From Actinomycetota bacterium (lineage in GTDB: Bacteria > Actinomycetota > Acidimicrobiia > Acidimicrobiales > Ilumatobacteraceae), in the NCBI GenBank assembly GCA_963169215.1, contig CAUJEE010000082.1:1-33631 (forward strand): DNA of 33,631 nt, given 5' to 3'. The position numbers and the translations under genes are program-made. The notes beneath the pieces were generated by a model. The model did not search any database, was not told where the DNA came from, and saw only the letters and a list, made by a program, of their open reading frames with translations. How positions within the stretch are numbered: the stretch's first letter is position 1; each line of letters starts with the position of its first letter. Shown piece by piece: positions 31,841 through 33,631 of this stretch.

Positions 31841-32722
31841 TCAGTCGTCGAGAAGGTGTGCCAGTGCGAGCGCGAGCATCACTTGGCGTAGTTCGCCACC
31901 GAGTCGCGACAGTTCGTTCAGAGTCTCCACTGCCTGGCGGTGGCTCTGCGGGTTGCGCTGACGCAGCATGGGCAGCACCAGTTGCTCGAACAGGTTGGCC
32001 TCTCGTTCGGCCGAGTAGCGCCACCCGCGCAGGTGCCGCGCCTCGACACCCCGGTCGAGGAATCCCTTGCACGCGCGGGCCACTTCGAGGTCGGACGGCG
32101 TGTAGGCGGCCGCTGGGCCGGGAGGCCGGCGGGCGATCAACCCGAACGATTCCAGGTCGGCCAACTGCTTGTTGGTGATCCCGGCGTGGATGCAGAGTTC
32201 GTTGGCGGAATAGCCGTCGGGCGTACCGCCGAGCACCGAAGGCGGCACGTCTCCCGGCCCGGCGAAGAACGCAGCAGCGTCGGCCGACGGTGGCGGGGCG
32301 GGCGGCGCCGACGGCGGTGGCTGGCTTCCCTGACGGTTCTGCGCCGCTGGGTGGTGTTCGGTCGGCACCGGCGTGCCGGCGGGGATGTCGAGTTCGCCGG
32401 TCTCGTCGAAGCCGTCGTCGAGCAGGGTGACGTTGCGGATCCCGCGGGGCGCACTGATGCTGCCGCTGTCGTCGATCTGCCCGTTCTCCAGACGATCGCG
32501 GATGACCCGCAGCGGCAGGAAGTTCTCCCGCTGTTCGCGCAGAATTACGCGCAGGCGCTCGACATCTGCCTCGTAGAACTTGCGGTAGCCCGAGGCAGTG
32601 CGCTCCGGATCGATCAATCCCTGGCTCTCGAGGAACCGGATCTTGGAGATGGTGACGTCGGGGAACTCCTCGAGGAGCAACCCGAGCACCTCACCGATCG
32701 ACAGGTAGGGGCGCTCCGACAC
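31841..32722 (-). CDS. ftsR: FtsR-like MerR-family regulator (Rv1828-like)
   Basis: The 293-residue protein has an N-terminal MerR winged helix (YLSIGEVLGLLLEEFPDVTISKIRFLESQGLI, GYRKFYEADVERLRVIL, NFLPLRVIRDRLE). A Pro/Ala-rich linker (about 115-165) follows, then a second helix-turn-helix-like domain (YSANELCIHAGITNKQLADLESFGLI) and a helical end. This is the layout of Rv1828 and of corynebacterial FtsR, an activator of ftsZ. The start is 3 bases after the garA-like stop, so it is in the gcvH-garA operon. Confidence 0.88.
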   Translation of the reverse strand: MSERPYLSIGEVLGLLLEEFPDVTISKIRFLESQGLIDPERTASGYRKFYEADVERLRVILREQRENFLPLRVIRDRLENGQIDDSGSISAPRGIRNVTLLDDGFDETGELDIPAGTPVPTEHHPAAQNRQGSQPPPSAPPAPPPSADAAAFFAGPGDVPPSVLGGTPDGYSANELCIHAGITNKQLADLESFGLIARRPPGPAAAYTPSDLEVARACKGFLDRGVEARHLRGWRYSAEREANLFEQLVLPMLRQRNPQSHRQAVETLNELSRLGGELRQVMLALALAHLLDD

Positions 32723-32725
32723 GCG

Positions 32726-33211
32726 TCACCTGTCCGCCTTCTCGAAGAACACCAACCGGAACTTCCCGACCTGCAACTCGTCGCCCTGGCGCAGGGGTGC
32801 TTCGTCGATGCGGGTGTTGTTCACGTAGGTGCCGTTCAAGGAGCCAGCGTCGCGGACGACGTATCCGGCCGCGGTGCGCACGATCTCGGCGTGACGGCGC
32901 GACACGGTGATGTCGTCGAGGCTGATCGCGCACTCTTCGTGACGGCCGAGGGTGGTGACCGGTGCGTCGAGGTTGAGTGCGAGACCTGCTTGTGGGCCAT
33001 TGCGCACCACCAGGGTGGCAACGTCGTCGGGCAAATCGGACATGTGCACGACGATGTCGTCGGCGCTGCCGGGAGCATCCTGCAAGGGGTCGACGTTCAC
33101 CAGCGTGATCGTGCGGTCGTCGATGTTGTCGAGTACCGCGCCGCAGGACGAGCAGAAGCCCGCTTCTGGCGGGTTGCGGTGCCCGCATTTGTTGCAGAAC
33201 ACGTGGGCCAT
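32726..33211 (-). CDS. garA: GarA/OdhI-like FHA protein with an N-terminal zinc ribbon
   Basis: The 161-residue protein starts with C6-x2-C9 and C20-x2-C23, a zinc ribbon. A short linker precedes an FHA domain (about 67-155) with GRHEECAISLDD, SRRHAEI (104-110), SLNGTYVNN and the GarA-type ending QGDELQVGKFRLVFFE. GarA/OdhI binds 2-oxoglutarate dehydrogenase, glutamate dehydrogenase and glutamate synthase and is switched by PknB/PknG phosphorylation of an N-terminal ETTS-like motif. That motif is absent; T34 and T36 (DRTITL) are the only nearby threonines. The location between gcvH and ftsR is as in mycobacteria. Confidence 0.88.
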   Translation of the reverse strand: MAHVFCNKCGHRNPPEAGFCSSCGAVLDNIDDRTITLVNVDPLQDAPGSADDIVVHMSDLPDDVATLVVRNGPQAGLALNLDAPVTTLGRHEECAISLDDITVSRRHAEIVRTAAGYVVRDAGSLNGTYVNNTRIDEAPLRQGDELQVGKFRLVFFEKADR

Positions 33212-33222
33212 CGCGCGTCAGA

Positions 33223-33603
33223 CTAACCCTCTGTCAGCGCCCGGTAACCGGCCGCGTCGAGCAAACCCTCGGTCTCGGCCGGATCTGTGAATTCGATCTC
33301 GCAGATCCATCCCTCACCGTACGGATCGCGGTTCAGCAGATCGGGCGAGGAGTCGAGCGCCTCGTTCACTGCCGAGACCGTCCCCGACAGTGGTGAGTAG
33401 ATGTCGCTGACCGACTTGGTGCTCTCCACCTCGCCGAAGGAAGCCCCGGCCGCCGCCGACGCGCCGACCGCGGGTAGCTGCACGTAGACCACGTCGCCGA
33501 GAGCGTCCTGGGCGTAGTCGGTGATTCCGACCCGGGCGCGTGTGCCGTCAATGGCGACCCACTCGTGGTCGCGGGTGTAGCGGAGCTGCTCGGGAACCTG
33601 CAT
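33223..33603 (-). CDS. gcvH: GcvH, lipoyl carrier protein of the glycine cleavage system
   Basis: The 126-residue protein has YTRDHEWV at the start, the lipoylation site K63 in GEVESTKSVSDIYSP, and the C-terminal NRDPYGEGWICEIE block. It shuttles the aminomethyl group between the P, T and L proteins. ATG 33603 is 7 bases after TAGTGT with no Shine-Dalgarno. First gene of a gcvH-garA-ftsR run with gaps of 11 and 3 bases. Confidence 0.96.
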   Translation of the reverse strand: MQVPEQLRYTRDHEWVAIDGTRARVGITDYAQDALGDVVYVQLPAVGASAAAGASFGEVESTKSVSDIYSPLSGTVSAVNEALDSSPDLLNRDPYGEGWICEIEFTDPAETEGLLDAAGYRALTEG

Positions 33604-33610
33604 GGATCCG

Positions 33611-33616
33611 ACACTA
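33611..33616 (-). promoter_or_regulatory. -10 element of a leaderless gcvH promoter
   Basis: TAGTGT on the minus strand ends 7 bases before the ATG at 33603. The -35 region is cut off by the window end. Confidence 0.45.
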
Positions 33617-33631
33617 GTGCGTCGGCCCGCC

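Overview
This is a chromosomal, housekeeping stretch from a high-GC actinobacterium. The window carries a BldD-type regulator, inositol-phospholipid and PIM genes (pgsA, patA, pimA), and the gcvH-garA-ftsR-DUF151-merR cluster. It also has the pdxS-pdxT-yebC-ruvCAB neighbourhood and a family A polymerase typical of actinobacteria. Together these fit Actinomycetota. A deep, non-Streptomyces, non-Mycobacterium lineage such as Acidimicrobiia is my guess, not something the sequence proves. There is no phage, insertion sequence, CRISPR array, toxin-antitoxin pair, defence island or biosynthetic cluster, and I found no convincing new multi-gene system.

Layout. 1-7.4 kb (minus strand): MFS exporter, photolyase, hrcA, dnaJ, rsmE, a bldD-like gene, hemW and a truncated tRNA-Val. 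HrcA, its CIRCE operator, DnaJ and RsmE form the heat-shock block. 7.5-9.3 kb (plus): an actinobacterial DNA polymerase I-like protein. 9.3-15.5 kb: a pair of large palindromes, lepA, rpsT with a good terminator, then holA, comEC and comEA (DNA uptake and replication) with a small membrane-protein gene between comEC and comEA. 15.5-17.5 kb: a small HExxH protein and a secreted lipoprotein whose start follows a 13-bp tandem repeat. 17.5-19.9 kb: patA and pgsA (PI and PIM synthesis) plus a membrane protein. 19.9-25.1 kb: ruvB, ruvA, ruvC, a second palindrome pair, a one-cysteine peroxiredoxin, yebC, pdxT and pdxS. 25.1-29.6 kb: a metallo-beta-lactamase-fold lipoprotein, htpX-lemA, pimA and a helical protein with a basic tail. 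29.6-33.6 kb: gcvT, merR, DUF151 nuclease, ftsR, a zinc-ribbon GarA and gcvH.

How genes work together. Overlapping stop/start codons (ATGA, GTGA, TGATG or 8-bp overlaps) link hrcA-dnaJ-rsmE, MFS-phr, pgsA-patA, ruvC-ruvA-ruvB, yebC-peroxiredoxin and merR-gcvT, so translational coupling is the rule inside operons. Genes that begin transcription units fall into two groups. About a dozen have a TANNNT hexamer 6-9 bases before the start codon and no Shine-Dalgarno, which suggests leaderless mRNAs. A smaller set has a clear Shine-Dalgarno, and several of those carry tandem repeats exactly at the ribosome-binding region.

Most worth checking: the leaderless promoter pattern, the 61-bp-period palindrome pairs at two distant sites, the tandem repeat that is at once the HrcA tail, the DnaJ start and its ribosome-binding sites, the BldD homologue with an intact cyclic-di-GMP signature, and the GarA homologue with a zinc ribbon in place of the usual phosphorylated N-terminus. 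All functional calls come from reading motifs by eye; no database search was run.
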